Origin: Ancylobacter koreensis | GTDB lineage: Bacteria; Pseudomonadota; Alphaproteobacteria; Rhizobiales; Xanthobacteraceae | Length of the DNA: 64,000 bases | Reading direction: 5' to 3' | Assembly (NCBI RefSeq): GCF_023016525.1 | Contig: NZ_JALKCG010000006.1 | Span: forward strand, 124,001-188,000 | Part shown: piece after piece, positions 26,333 through 36,972 of the stretch | Layout: each line of letters opens with the position of its first letter | Position numbering within the stretch: the stretch's first letter is position 1 | Notes under the pieces: model-generated | Seen by the model: the letters and a program-made list of their open reading frames with translations, nothing else | What the model was told of the DNA's origin: nothing | Database searches by the model: none | Translations under genes and position numbers: made by a program

Positions 26333-29242
26333 ATGTCGAATGGCACGCTCCTCCTCGTCGCGCTGGCCCTGCCCTTCCTGGGCAGCATCGCCGCGGGGTT
26401 CCTGCCGACGCACGCGCGCAACGCGGCGGCGGTTCTGGCCGGGAGCGTGGCGGTCGCAGGGGCCGGCATCGTGGTGTTTCTCTATGCCGGCATCGCCGAT
26501 GGCGAGCCGGTGCGGCTGTGGCTGCCGTGGCTGCCCATGCTCGGGCTGGATTTCACCCTGCGGCTTGACGGCCTCGCCTGGCTGTTCGCCATCCTCATCT
26601 TCGGCATCGGCGCGCTCGTCGTGCTCTATGCGCGCTACTACATGTCGCGCGAAGACCCGGTGCCGCGCTTCTTCTCCTTCCTGCTCGCCTTCATGGGCTC
26701 GATGATCGGCATCGTGGCCTCGGGCAATCTGGTGCAGCTCGTCTTCTTCTGGGAGCTGACGAGCCTGTTCTCCTTCCTGCTCATCGGCTACTGGCACCAC
26801 TCGGCCACGGCGCGCGACGGCGCGCGCATGGCGCTCACCGTCACCGGCATGGGCGGGCTGTGCCTGCTGATCGGGGTGCTGCTGATCGGGCGCATCGTCG
26901 GCAGCTACGACGTCGACCAGGTGCTGGAGGCGCGCGACCTCATCGTCGACAGCAGCCTCTACGAGCCGGCGCTGGTGCTGATCCTTCTCGGCGCCTTCAC
27001 CAAGAGCGCGCAGTTCCCCTTCCATTTCTGGCTGCCGCACGCCATGGCGGCGCCGACTCCGGTCTCGGCCTATCTGCACTCCGCCACCATGGTGAAGGCG
27101 GGCATCTTCCTGCTGATGCGGCTGTGGCCGGTGATGGCGGGCACCGATGCCTGGTTCTACCTCGTCGTCCCGGCGGGGCTGGTGACGCTGCTCATCGGCG
27201 CCTTCATCGCCATCTTCCAGCAGGACCTGAAGGGGCTGCTCGCTTATTCCACCATCAGCCATCTCGGGCTGATCACGCTGCTGCTGGGCCTCGGCAGCCC
27301 GCTGGCGGCGGTGGCGGCGGTCTTCCACACGCTGAACCACGCCATCTTCAAGGCCTCGCTCTTCATGGCCGCCGGCATCATCGACCATGAGACCGGCACG
27401 CGCGACCTGCGCAAGCTGAGCGGGCTCTACCGCTACATGCCCTTCACCGCGACGCTGGCCATGGTCGCCGCCGCCGCCATGGCCGGCGTGCCGCTGCTGA
27501 ACGGCTTCATCTCCAAGGAGATGTTCTTCGCCGAGGCGGTGGCCGAGCATACCGGCTCGCTGCTCGACGACAGCCTGCCCTACTGGGCGACGCTGGCGGG
27601 CGTGTTCAGCGTCACCTATTCGCTGCGCTTCATCCTCGGCGTGTTCTTCGGTCCGCCCCCGGTCGGCCTCGCCCACCGCCCGCACGAGCCGGCGCACTGG
27701 ATGCGCTTCCCCATCGAGCTGCTGGTGCTGATCTGCCTGATGATCGGCATCGTGCCCAGCCTCACCGTCGGCCCGGTGCTGGCGACGGCGGTGAGCGGGC
27801 TGCTCGAATCCGCCCCGCCCTATTACAGCCTCGCGCTCTGGCACGGCTTTACCCTGCCGCTGCTGATGAGCTTCATCGCGCTGGCCGGCGGCGTGCTGCT
27901 CTACGTCGCGCTGCGCCGCTATCTCGAAAGCGGAATCGAGGGGCCGCCGCTGCTGCGCGACTTCAAGGGCCAGCGCATCTTCGAGAAGCTGCTGGTAACG
28001 ATCTCCTGGCAATGGGCGCGCGCCGCCGAGGCCGCGCTCGGCACCCGCCATCTCCAGCCGCAGATGCGCATCGTGGTGGCGCTGGCGGTGGCGGCGGCGC
28101 TCTCGCCCTTCATCGTCAACGGAGCGGTGGGCGCGGGGGGGCTGCCCGGCTCGCCGGTGGCGCCGGCCTTCGCGCTCCTGTGGGCGGTGGGCATCGCCTG
28201 CGCGCTCAGCGCAGCCTATCAGGCCAAGTACCACCGCTTCGCCGCGCTGGTGCTGGTCGGCGGCGCCGGCCTCGTCACCTGCGTCACCTTCATCTGGCTC
28301 TCCGCGCCGGACCTCGCCGTCACCCAGCTCCTCGTCGAGATCGTCACCACGGTGCTGCTGCTGCTCGGCCTGCGCTGGCTGCCCAAGCGGATCGAGAACG
28401 TCTATCCCTCGCGCCCGCCGCTGAAGGTGCTGGTGCGGCGCTGCATCGACCTTTCCATTTCCTGCTCGCTCGGCGGGCTGATGGCCTTCCTCGCCTATTG
28501 CCTGATGACCCGCCCGGTGCCCGACACGGTCTCGCGCTTCTTCGTCGAGCGCGCCTATACGGAAGGCGGCGGGCGCAACATCGTCAACGTCATCCTCGTC
28601 GACTTCCGCGGCTTCGACACCATGGGCGAGATCGTGGTGCTGTGCCTTGCCGCGCTCACCATCTTCGCCCTGCTGCGCCGCTTCCGCCCCGCGCCGGAGA
28701 GCATCGCCGCGCCCGAGCAGCAGCGGGTGCAGAACGCCTATGACGAGGCCGAGCCCGACCGATCGCCCGGCGACACCGTGACGGACTACATGCTGATCCC
28801 GCGCCTGATCATGAACTGGCTGTTCCCGGTCATCGCGGTGTTCGCGGTCTATCTCTTCATCCGCGGGCACGATCTGCCGGGCGGCGGCTTCGCAGCGGGC
28901 ATCACGCTTTCCATCGCCTTCGTGGTGCAGTACATGGCGAGCGGCACGCGCTGGGTGGAGGACCATCTGCGCGTGCTGCCGCTGCGCTGGATGGGCATCG
29001 GCGTGCTCACTTCGGCGGCCACCGGGGCCGGCTCGTGGTGGTTCGGCTATCCGTTCCTCACCTCGCATTTCCAGTATCTGGACATCCCCTTCATCGGGAA
29101 GGTGCCGGCGGCCTCGGCGCTGCTGTTCGACCTCGGCGTGTTCTTCCTCGTGGTCGGCGCCACCGTGCTGATCCTCATCGCGCTCGCCCACCAGTCGCTG
29201 CGCAGCTCGCGCGCCGCGCAGGCCGCGGAGGGAGGCGACTGA
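26333..29242 (+). CDS. phaA: Na+(K+)/H+ antiporter subunit A/B fusion, PhaA
   Basis: 969 residues. The first ~800 form MrpA, a proton-channel subunit homologous to complex I NuoL: many helices, with SAQFPFHFWLPHAMAAPTPVSAYLHSATMVKAGIFLL as the antiporter core and STISHLGLITLLLGLG after it. The last ~150 residues are MrpB (IRGHDLPGGGFAAGITLSIAFVVQYMASG). Such fusions are typical of rhizobial PhaA and of group 2 Mrp operons. The complex expels Na+ or K+ for protons in alkaline or salt conditions. It overlaps phaC by one base. Confidence 0.94.
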   Translation: MSNGTLLLVALALPFLGSIAAGFLPTHARNAAAVLAGSVAVAGAGIVVFLYAGIADGEPVRLWLPWLPMLGLDFTLRLDGLAWLFAILIFGIGALVVLYARYYMSREDPVPRFFSFLLAFMGSMIGIVASGNLVQLVFFWELTSLFSFLLIGYWHHSATARDGARMALTVTGMGGLCLLIGVLLIGRIVGSYDVDQVLEARDLIVDSSLYEPALVLILLGAFTKSAQFPFHFWLPHAMAAPTPVSAYLHSATMVKAGIFLLMRLWPVMAGTDAWFYLVVPAGLVTLLIGAFIAIFQQDLKGLLAYSTISHLGLITLLLGLGSPLAAVAAVFHTLNHAIFKASLFMAAGIIDHETGTRDLRKLSGLYRYMPFTATLAMVAAAAMAGVPLLNGFISKEMFFAEAVAEHTGSLLDDSLPYWATLAGVFSVTYSLRFILGVFFGPPPVGLAHRPHEPAHWMRFPIELLVLICLMIGIVPSLTVGPVLATAVSGLLESAPPYYSLALWHGFTLPLLMSFIALAGGVLLYVALRRYLESGIEGPPLLRDFKGQRIFEKLLVTISWQWARAAEAALGTRHLQPQMRIVVALAVAAALSPFIVNGAVGAGGLPGSPVAPAFALLWAVGIACALSAAYQAKYHRFAALVLVGGAGLVTCVTFIWLSAPDLAVTQLLVEIVTTVLLLLGLRWLPKRIENVYPSRPPLKVLVRRCIDLSISCSLGGLMAFLAYCLMTRPVPDTVSRFFVERAYTEGGGRNIVNVILVDFRGFDTMGEIVVLCLAALTIFALLRRFRPAPESIAAPEQQRVQNAYDEAEPDRSPGDTVTDYMLIPRLIMNWLFPVIAVFAVYLFIRGHDLPGGGFAAGITLSIAFVVQYMASGTRWVEDHLRVLPLRWMGIGVLTSAATGAGSWWFGYPFLTSHFQYLDIPFIGKVPAASALLFDLGVFFLVVGATVLILIALAHQSLRSSRAAQAAEGGD

Positions 29243-29592
29243 TGGAGATCATCCTCTCGATCGGCATCGGCGTCTTCGCCGCCTCGGGCGTGTGGCTCAT
29301 CCTGCGCCCGCGCACCTATCAGGTGATCATCGGCCTCTCTCTCATCTCCTACGCGGTCAACCTGTTCATCTTCGCCATGGCGGGCGGCGGGCTGCGCGTC
29401 GACGCGCCGCCGATCATCGCCTCCGGCACGGCGGGCGACCCTTCCGCCCTTGCCGACCCCATCCCGCAGGCGCTGGTGCTGACCGCCATCGTCATTGGCT
29501 TCGCGATGACGGCGCTGTTCCTCGTCGTGCTGCTCGCCGCGCGCGGGCGCACCGGCACCGACCATGTCGACGGGCGGGAGCCTGAGCGATGA
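29242..29592 (+). CDS. phaC: Na+/H+ antiporter subunit C
   Basis: 116 residues, homologous to complex I NuoK. There are three membrane helices: GIGVFAASGVWLILRPRTYQVIIGLSLISYAVNLFIFAM, then DPIPQALVLTAIVIGFAMTALFLVVLLA. The glutamate seen in many homologues is not present in helix 2. The start overlaps the phaA stop (TGATG) and the stop overlaps phaD, showing tight translational coupling. Confidence 0.93.
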   Translation: MEIILSIGIGVFAASGVWLILRPRTYQVIIGLSLISYAVNLFIFAMAGGGLRVDAPPIIASGTAGDPSALADPIPQALVLTAIVIGFAMTALFLVVLLAARGRTGTDHVDGREPER

Positions 29593-31253
29593 CCGGAACG
29601 ACGACCCCGTTGGTCGAGCATCTCGCAATCCTGCCGGTGCTGCTGCCGCTGGCGGTCGGCGCCTTCATGCTGCTGTTCGACGAGCGTCGGCGCCTGTTCA
29701 AGATGGTGCTGAGCCTCGCCACCGTGCTGGCGCTGCTTATCATCGCGATCACGCTGATCGTGATGGTGAACATGCCCTCGGGCGACCGCTGGTCCACCAT
29801 CTTCGTCTACCCGCTCGGCAACTGGCCGCCGCCCTTCGGCATCGTGCTGGTGGTGGACCGGCTGGCGGCGATGATGCTGCTGCTGACGGCGCTGCTCGGC
29901 AGCGCGACGCTGCTCTTCGCCCTGGCGCGCTGGCACAAGGCGGGGCCGCGCTTCTACACGCTGTTCCTGCTGCTGCTGACCGGGCTGAACGGCGCCTTCC
30001 TCACCGGCGACCTGTTCAACCTGTTCGTGTTCTTCGAGATCCTGCTGGCCGCCTCCTACGGGCTGGTGCTGCACGGCTCGGGCACGGCGCGGGTGCGCGC
30101 GGGGCTGCACTACATCCCGATCAATCTCGTCGCCTCCTCGCTCTTCCTCATCGGCGTGGCGGTGATCTACGGCGTCACCGGCACGCTCAACATGGCGGAC
30201 CTGAGCCGCATCGTGCCGACGCTGGACGGGCAGGCGCGGGTGCTGATGGAGGCGGGCGCGGCGGTGCTCGGCATCGCCTTCCTGGTGAAGGCCGGCATGT
30301 GGCCGCTCAGCTTCTGGCTGCCGACCACCTATGCCGCCGCCTGCGCGCCCATCGCGGCCATGTTCGCCATCATGACCAAGGTCGGCGTCTATGTGATCCT
30401 GCGCCTGTTCCTGCTGTGCTTCGGCGACGAGGCGGGCGCGTCGGAGGAATTCGGCGCGCTCTGGCTCTATTATGGCGGCATGGCCACCATCGCCTTCGGC
30501 GCCATCGGCGTGCTGGCCTCGCAGTCCATGCAGCGGCTGGGCGGCTATGCGGTGCTGGTGTCGTCCGGCACGCTGCTCGCCGCGATCGGCACCGGAAACA
30601 GCGCGGTGATCTCCGGCGCGCTCTACTACATGGCGACCTCGACGCTGGCGATCAGCGCCTATTTCCTCCTCGTCGAGCTGATCGAGCGCGGCCAGGCGGC
30701 CGGTGCCGACGTGCTCGCCGTGACGCTGGAGATCTTCGGCGATCCGGAGGAGGACATCGAGGACGAGGACGAGGAGGTCGGCGTCGCCATTCCCGCCACC
30801 ATCGCCGTGCTGGGCGGCGCCTTCGTCGCCTGCACCGCGCTGCTGGCCGGCCTGCCGCCGCTCTCCGGCTTCATCGCCAAATTCGCCATGCTCTCCGCCC
30901 TCATCAACGAGGCCGGCGACATCCCCGCCTCGCACTGGGCCTTCGTGGTGCTGCTGATGCTCTCGGGCCTCGGCACGCTCATCGCCATGACGCGCAACGG
31001 CATCCGCACGTTGTGGGTGCCGGCGGAAAACGAGATTCCGCGCGTGCGCGCCATCGAGGCGATCCCGGTCGCCGGGCTGCTCTTCCTGTGCGCGGCGATG
31101 ACGGTCGCGGGCGGGCCGACCATGCGCTACATGGAGGCCACCGCGCAGATCCTCTACTGGCCGCGCGAATATGCCCGCGAGGTGCTCGGAAGCGGGCCGA
31201 CCTCGCCCGGCCGTTCCCAGACCACCCATCCGATAACGGGAGGCACGCCGTGA
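29589..31253 (+). CDS. phaD: Na+/H+ antiporter subunit D
   Basis: 554 residues, NuoM/N-like. The core reads LTGDLFNLFVFFEILLAASYGLVL, FLVKAGMWPLSFWLPTTYAAACAPIAAMFAIMTKVGVYVILRLF and the late GLPPLSGFIAKFAMLSALI. Between two helices (about residues 380-400) there is an unusually acidic loop, DPEEDIEDEDEEVG, probably cytoplasmic. Fourth of the coupled operon: its start overlaps phaC by 4 nt and its stop overlaps phaE (GTGA). Confidence 0.94.
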   Translation: MTGTTTPLVEHLAILPVLLPLAVGAFMLLFDERRRLFKMVLSLATVLALLIIAITLIVMVNMPSGDRWSTIFVYPLGNWPPPFGIVLVVDRLAAMMLLLTALLGSATLLFALARWHKAGPRFYTLFLLLLTGLNGAFLTGDLFNLFVFFEILLAASYGLVLHGSGTARVRAGLHYIPINLVASSLFLIGVAVIYGVTGTLNMADLSRIVPTLDGQARVLMEAGAAVLGIAFLVKAGMWPLSFWLPTTYAAACAPIAAMFAIMTKVGVYVILRLFLLCFGDEAGASEEFGALWLYYGGMATIAFGAIGVLASQSMQRLGGYAVLVSSGTLLAAIGTGNSAVISGALYYMATSTLAISAYFLLVELIERGQAAGADVLAVTLEIFGDPEEDIEDEDEEVGVAIPATIAVLGGAFVACTALLAGLPPLSGFIAKFAMLSALINEAGDIPASHWAFVVLLMLSGLGTLIAMTRNGIRTLWVPAENEIPRVRAIEAIPVAGLLFLCAAMTVAGGPTMRYMEATAQILYWPREYAREVLGSGPTSPGRSQTTHPITGGTP

Positions 31254-31747
31254 GCCTCCTGCGCAGGATACTGCCTCATCCCCTGCTCTTCCTCGCTTTG
31301 CTCGCCATGTGGCTGCTGCTGATGCAGAGCCTCTCGCCGGGCCAGCTGCTGCTGGGCTCCCTCGTCGCGTTCGGCGGCTGCTGGGTGATGGTGGCGCTCG
31401 ATCCGCCGCCGGTGCGGATGCGGCGCCCGCAGGCGGCGATCCGGCTCGCCGGCCGGGTGTTCGTCGACGTATTCCGCTCGAATGTCGCGGTGGGGCGCAT
31501 CATCCTGGGCGATGCCGAGCGGCGCACCCATTCCGGCTTCATGAGCCTGCGGCTCGACCTCACCAGCAGCTACGGCCTCGCCATCCTCGCCGTGGTGCTC
31601 ACCTGCACGCCGGGCACGCAATGGGTGCATTACGACCCCGCGCGGCGCGTCCTGATGCTGCATGTGCTCGACCTCGTGGACGAGAAGGAATGGGTGCGCA
31701 TCATCAAGCAGCGATACGAGGCCCTGCTGATGGAGATCTTCGAATGA
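31250..31747 (+). CDS. phaE: Na+/H+ antiporter subunit E
   Basis: 165 residues from a GTG at 31250 that overlaps the phaD stop, with a GGGAGG site. Two N-terminal helices (RILPHPLLFLALLAMWLLLMQSLSPGQLLLGSLVAFGGCW) are followed by the soluble MrpE domain (SGFMSLRLDLTSSYGLAILAVVLTCTPGTQWVHYD, with the VLTCTPGT family motif). No complex I counterpart exists for this subunit. Confidence 0.92.
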   Translation: MSLLRRILPHPLLFLALLAMWLLLMQSLSPGQLLLGSLVAFGGCWVMVALDPPPVRMRRPQAAIRLAGRVFVDVFRSNVAVGRIILGDAERRTHSGFMSLRLDLTSSYGLAILAVVLTCTPGTQWVHYDPARRVLMLHVLDLVDEKEWVRIIKQRYEALLMEIFE

Positions 31748-32028
31748 ACGCGGCAGCGATCCTCGGCTGGTCGATCACGCTGGCGCAGGTTCTGCTGGTG
31801 CTGGCCATGGCCTGCGCAGCGATGCGCTTCATCCGCGGCCCGCGCGCGCAGGACCGCATCATCGGCCTCGACACCTTCTACGTGAACGCCATGCTCGTGC
31901 TGCTCACGCTCGGCATACGCAGCGGCGCGACGCTCTATTTCGAGGCGGCGCTGGTCATCGGCATGCTCGGCTTCGTCGGCACGGTGGCGCTGTCGAAATT
32001 CCTCATGCGCGGCGAGGTGATCGAATGA
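31744..32028 (+). CDS. phaF: Na+/H+ antiporter subunit F
   Basis: 94 residues with three helices, overlapping the phaE stop by 4 nt. The family motif FIRGPRAQDRIIGLDTFYVNAMLVLLTLGIRSG is clear; the aspartate in DRI is conserved in MrpF. It interacts with the MrpB-type half of the antiporter. Confidence 0.92.
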   Translation: MNAAAILGWSITLAQVLLVLAMACAAMRFIRGPRAQDRIIGLDTFYVNAMLVLLTLGIRSGATLYFEAALVIGMLGFVGTVALSKFLMRGEVIE

Positions 32029-32387
32029 GCGCGGCGCCCGACCTGCCGCTCTGGGCGGCGCTCCTCGTCTCCGCCCTCGTCATCGCCGGCGCGCTGGTCA
32101 CGCTGATCGGCTCCATCGGCCTGTGGCGGCTGCCGGACTTCTATTCGCGGCTGCACGCGCCCTCGCTCGGCGCCACGCTCGGCACCGGTGCGATCCTCAT
32201 CGGCTCGATGATCTGCTTTTCCGTGCTGCAGAGCCGGCCTCTGATCCATGAGGTACTCATCGGCCTGTTCGTCACCCTAACCACGCCGGTGACGCTGATG
32301 CTGCTGGCGCGCGCCTCGCTCTACCGCGACCGCGTGGAAGGCAACAGGGCCGCGCCCGAGCACGACCCCGAGCCGACCGAGCTCTGA
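32025..32387 (+). CDS. phaG: Na+/H+ antiporter subunit G
   Basis: 120 residues. Three helices and the MrpG signature GSIGLWRLPDFYSRLHAPSLGATLGTGAILIGSMI. A Glu/Pro-rich hydrophilic tail follows. It is the last gene of the operon and overlaps phaF by 4 nt. All seven Mrp functions are therefore present in six genes (A-B fused). Confidence 0.93.
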   Translation: MSAAPDLPLWAALLVSALVIAGALVTLIGSIGLWRLPDFYSRLHAPSLGATLGTGAILIGSMICFSVLQSRPLIHEVLIGLFVTLTTPVTLMLLARASLYRDRVEGNRAAPEHDPEPTEL

Positions 32388-32422
32388 GGCCCGGCCGGCG
32401 GCGCAGCGTCAGCGGCGCGCAG

Positions 32423-32680
32423 TCATCGACGCGGATCTTCGGATTCCTCGGGCGTGCCGTCGAGCGAGCCGTCCACCGTTCCCAGCGTATCCTTGTGGAA
32501 GCGCCCGCCGTCGCGACGCGTGTCCTTTCCGTCGCTGGGGCGGTTGTCGTTGTCCACCTCGTCGAGCGGCGGGGCGAGCGGATCGCTCACCTTGGTCAGC
32601 CGGTCGTCGAGCACGGCGTCGACATTGGCGGGATCGATGACGACGGGATTCTGGTCGAGCTGGCGGGGATCGCGAACCAT
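32423..32680 (-). CDS. Small acidic hydrophilic hypothetical protein
   Basis: 85 residues from an ATG at 32680 with GGAGG at the right distance. It is highly polar, with many Asp, Arg and Pro and repeats of DP/DG pairs (DPRQLDQNPVVIDPANVDAVLDD, DGKDTRRDGG). No membrane segment or signal. Likely disordered; no family recognised. It lies just after the sigma-54 activator on the same strand, 60 nt away from its stop. Confidence 0.6.
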   Translation of the reverse strand: MVRDPRQLDQNPVVIDPANVDAVLDDRLTKVSDPLAPPLDEVDNDNRPSDGKDTRRDGGRFHKDTLGTVDGSLDGTPEESEDPRR

Positions 32681-32739
32681 GGGGGCCTCCGTTGCATGTG
32701 TGGAGCAACGGATGGGCGGGCTGGCGGGTTCCCTCGCCC

Positions 32740-34596
32740 TCAGGCGTGGAACAGCCGCCGGTAGAGCGTCGAGCGGTTGACGCCCAGCCGGCGCGCGGCC
32801 TGCGAGACATTGCCGCCGCAGGCGTCGAGCGCGCGCCGCATCGCCTCCACCGTCAGCGCGTCGAGCGTGTCGGCTGCCGCCGGTGCGGGCGGCGCAGTCG
32901 GCGCGGCGAGAATGTCGGCCGGCAGCATCTCTTCGCCCACCGGCCGGTAGGGCTCGGCCAGCGCGGCGAGCGCGCGCAGCGTGCCGGCGAGCTGGCGGAA
33001 ATTGCCCGGCCATCCATACGCGGCCAGCCGCCGCTCGCAGCCCTCCGACAGGGTGAGCCGCGTATCGTCGACCAGCCGGCGCCACAGCGCGCGCACGAGG
33101 ACGGCGCGGTCGGCAAGCGCGCGCAGCGGCGGCAGCTCCACCGTGTAATGGGCGATGCGGAAATAGAGGTCCTGCCGGAAGCTGCCGGCCTCCACCAGCG
33201 CGCGCAGATCGCGATGGGTGGCGCAGAGCAAGGCGAAATCCACCTTCACCGGCCGCCCGCCGCCGAGCGGGGCGACCTCCCGCTCCTGCAGCACACGCAG
33301 CAGCCGCGACTGAAGGGCGAGCGGCATGTCGCCGATCTCGTCGAGGAACAGCACGCCGCCATCGGCCTCGCGCAGCAGCCCTTTGCGGCCGTGCCGGCGC
33401 GCGCCGGTGAAGGCGCCGTCCTCATAGCCGAACAGCTCGGATTCGATCAGCGTCTCGGGGATCGAGGCGCAGTTCACGGCGACGAAGGGCCCGCCCGCGC
33501 GGCCGCTCAGCCGGTGTATCTCGCGCGCCGCCAGTTCCTTGCCGGTGCCGGTCTCGCCACGCACCAGCACGGGCACGTCGGCGTCCACCATGCGCACGGC
33601 GCGGCCGATCGCCTCGCGCTCCGGCGCGCCGAGCAGCGGGCCGGTCTCGCGCGGGGCCGGCACCGGGATGGCGGGCCGGACCACGTGGGATGCGCCGGCG
33701 CCGCCATCGAGCCGGACAAAGAGCGGTTGTCCGCCGGCGCCGCGCAGCGCCGCCGTCTCGCCATCTGCGCGCGGCAGGCGCTCCAGCAATTCGCCCGCCC
33801 GCGCCGCGCCGAGCGCCGACCAGTCGGCGCCAACAAGGCCGAGGCCGGTGCGGTTGGCCGCCACCAGCCGCTCGTCCTCGAACACCAGAACGCCCTCGCG
33901 CGCCGTGCCGAGCAGCGCCCGGTCGGCCTGCAGGCGCAGGACGCGGCGCCCGCCAAACCCTTCGTCGAAGAAGCGGTGCTCGATCTGCGCCACCGCCATG
34001 CGCACGAGGCCGAGCGCGTGGCGATGATCGACCGCCGCCGGGCCGGACAGGTCGAGCGCGCCGACGGTGTGGCCATAAGGATCGAGGATCGGCGCCGCCG
34101 AGCAGGAAAGGATGCCGTGCGGGTCGTAATAATGCTCGCCGCCATGCACGGCGATGGGCCGCCCCTCGACCAGCGCGGTGCCCACCGCATTGGTGCCCGT
34201 GGTGCTCTCGCCCCACAGCACGCCGGGGCGCAGCGCCACCTGCGCAGCGCGGGCGGCGAAATCGGCATGGCCGAGTGCGTCGAGGATCAGCCCGTCGGCA
34301 TCGGTGAGGATGACCACGCAGCCGGTCTGCATGGCGTCGGCATAGAGGCTCTCGATCTCCGGCCGGCACAGCCGGCGCAGCCGCTCGTGCCGCTCGGCGA
34401 TAGCGCTGAGCTCATGGGCGGTCAGCGGTTCGAGACGCGGCAGGGCGGCGCTGTCGAGCCCGCGCTCCTGACAGCGCTGCCACGAGCGCAGGATCGGCTC
34501 GGGCACCAGCGCGTCCAGCGGCCGGTCCTGCCGGGCGTGCTGGAAGAACTGCTTTCGCGCGGCGAGCACCGTTCGCGACGAGACCTCCTGGCGCAT
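32740..34596 (-). CDS. Sigma-54-dependent activator, AcoR-like
   Basis: 618 residues from the ATG at 34596 (GGGAGGA site). An N-terminal GAF-like sensory region (about 80-230) precedes the AAA+ domain. That domain has the Walker [16 protein letters not shown], the sigma-54 contact loop [17 protein letters not shown] and the Walker [25 protein letters not shown]-terminal Fis-type HTH ([17 protein letters not shown]) follows. This is the acetoin-catabolism regulator type. It is divergent from an aldehyde dehydrogenase with a -24/-12 promoter, so activation of that gene by an aldehyde-related effector is the likely role. Confidence 0.92.
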   Translation of the reverse strand: MRQEVSSRTVLAARKQFFQHARQDRPLDALVPEPILRSWQRCQERGLDSAALPRLEPLTAHELSAIAERHERLRRLCRPEIESLYADAMQTGCVVILTDADGLILDALGHADFAARAAQVALRPGVLWGESTTGTNAVGTALVEGRPIAVHGGEHYYDPHGILSCSAAPILDPYGHTVGALDLSGPAAVDHRHALGLVRMAVAQIEHRFFDEGFGGRRVLRLQADRALLGTAREGVLVFEDERLVAANRTGLGLVGADWSALGAARAGELLERLPRADGETAALRGAGGQPLFVRLDGGAGASHVVRPAIPVPAPRETGPLLGAPEREAIGRAVRMVDADVPVLVRGETGTGKELAAREIHRLSGRAGGPFVAVNCASIPETLIESELFGYEDGAFTGARRHGRKGLLREADGGVLFLDEIGDMPLALQSRLLRVLQEREVAPLGGGRPVKVDFALLCATHRDLRALVEAGSFRQDLYFRIAHYTVELPPLRALADRAVLVRALWRRLVDDTRLTLSEGCERRLAAYGWPGNFRQLAGTLRALAALAEPYRPVGEEMLPADILAAPTAPPAPAAADTLDALTVEAMRRALDACGGNVSQAARRLGVNRSTLYRRLFHA

Positions 34597-34611
34597 GCGA
34601 TCCTCCCGGAG

Positions 34612-34670
34612 TGTTGCAAAATGCCACACATGTCGCAGGTCTTGTTGTTATTTCGGACAGTTGTTGCAAA
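34612..34670. promoter_or_regulatory. Candidate upstream activator sites for the AcoR-like protein
   Basis: A cluster of half-sites: TGTTGCA-AAA-TGCCACA-CA-TGTCGCA at 34612-34637, and a second TGTTGCAAA at 34662-34670, exactly 50 bp after the first. Neighbouring half-sites form imperfect inverted repeats. They lie 120-190 bp before the -24/-12 promoter, the usual place for enhancer-binding proteins. Confidence 0.55.
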
Positions 34671-34788
34671 GTTTTCGCGGCGCGTCCATGCGGATCATCA
34701 TCACCCCTTCGGGAGAGATGCTCCGGCGCCAGCAATACCAACATCTTGCCGCCGTGCAGTATCGAATTTGTGCATTGCCGCAAAGGAC

Positions 34789-34804
34789 TGGCACAGGCGC
34801 TGCA
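34789..34804 (+). promoter_or_regulatory. Sigma-54 (-24/-12) promoter of the aldehyde dehydrogenase gene
   Basis: TGGCAC-N5-CTGCA, with the invariant GG (34790-34791) and GC (34802-34803) separated by exactly 10 nt. Only the first T of the TTGC box differs from consensus. It lies 30 nt before the start codon at 34835. Confidence 0.8.
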
Positions 34805-34834
34805 ATTCTCGGACTCCCAGTCTGGGAGGACCCA

Positions 34835-36352
<1,518 letters not shown>

Positions 36353-36368
36353 TCCCACAGCCCGCCTC

Positions 36369-36406
36369 GGCGCCGCCCCGACACTTCCCCGGGGCGGCGC
36401 CTTTTT
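36369..36406 (+). terminator. Rho-independent terminator after the aldehyde dehydrogenase
   Basis: Perfect 11-bp stem GGCGCCGCCCC/GGGGCGGCGCC with an 11-nt loop, followed by TTTTT. It lies between the dehydrogenase and the DUF779 gene, so DUF779 is reached only by read-through or its own promoter. Confidence 0.85.
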
Positions 36407-36422
36407 CTTCGGGGAGAGGTGC

Positions 36423-36863
36423 ATGACCGATACAGCCCTGACAGATACGGCGCTGACGGAGAAGACAGGCGCGAGCGGCGGCGCCAAGGTCGAGCGCGTG
36501 CTGGCGACGCCGGCCGCGCTCGAACTCATCGCCACGCTCACCGCCGAATACGGCCCCGTGCTGTTTCACCAGTCCGGCGGCTGCTGCGACGGCTCCTCGC
36601 CCATGTGCTACCCGCGGGGCGACTACATTGTGGGCGACCGCGACGTGCGGATGGGCGAGATCGGCGGCGCGCCCTTCTACATGAGCCCGTCGCAGTTCGA
36701 ATACTGGCAGCACACCCAGCTCATCATCGACGTGGTGCCGGGGCGCGGGGGCATGTTCAGCCTGGAGAACGGGCGCGACCAGCGCTTCCTCACCCGCTCG
36801 CGCCTGTTCGCCGAGGACGAGCTCGACCGGCTGGTGCCGACCCGCCAGGGTGCGGACGGCTGA
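36423..36863 (+). CDS. DUF779 domain-containing protein
   Basis: 146 residues; a ribosome site GGGGAGAGG precedes the ATG. DUF779 proteins are nearly always next to AldB-type aldehyde dehydrogenases. The core VLFHQSGGCCDGSSPMCYPRGDY has three clustered cysteines (CC and C) and one histidine, which look like a metal or redox site. It continues with PFYMSPSQFEYWQHTQLIIDVVPGRGGMFSLE. Function is unestablished. The N-terminal 20 residues contain a short repeat (TDTAL). Confidence 0.88.
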   Translation: MTDTALTDTALTEKTGASGGAKVERVLATPAALELIATLTAEYGPVLFHQSGGCCDGSSPMCYPRGDYIVGDRDVRMGEIGGAPFYMSPSQFEYWQHTQLIIDVVPGRGGMFSLENGRDQRFLTRSRLFAEDELDRLVPTRQGADG

Positions 36864-36894
36864 GCCCGCCCGCGAGCGCACGGCGCCGCATAAA

Positions 36895-36930
36895 CGAAAA
36901 ACGCCATCCGGCGACGGATGGCGTTTCGTC
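36895..36930 (-). terminator. Bidirectional terminator between DUF779 and a convergent gene
   Basis: Perfect 10-bp stem ACGCCATCCG/CGGATGGCGT with loop GCGA. The minus-strand product ends TTTTTCG, better than the plus-strand GTTTCGTC, so it serves mainly the small secreted protein gene at 36973-37299 and secondarily DUF779. Confidence 0.8.
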
Positions 36931-36972
36931 ATTCCCGGCTGCGCGACCCCGGCCCGAACGGGCCGGAGACCG

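Noticed and set aside
26327-29191. Minus-strand open frame of 954 codons opposite phaA
   Set aside because: Its translation is a Glu/Gln/Arg/His mix, typical of shadow frames of a hydrophobic membrane protein gene; phaA has all MrpA and MrpB motifs.
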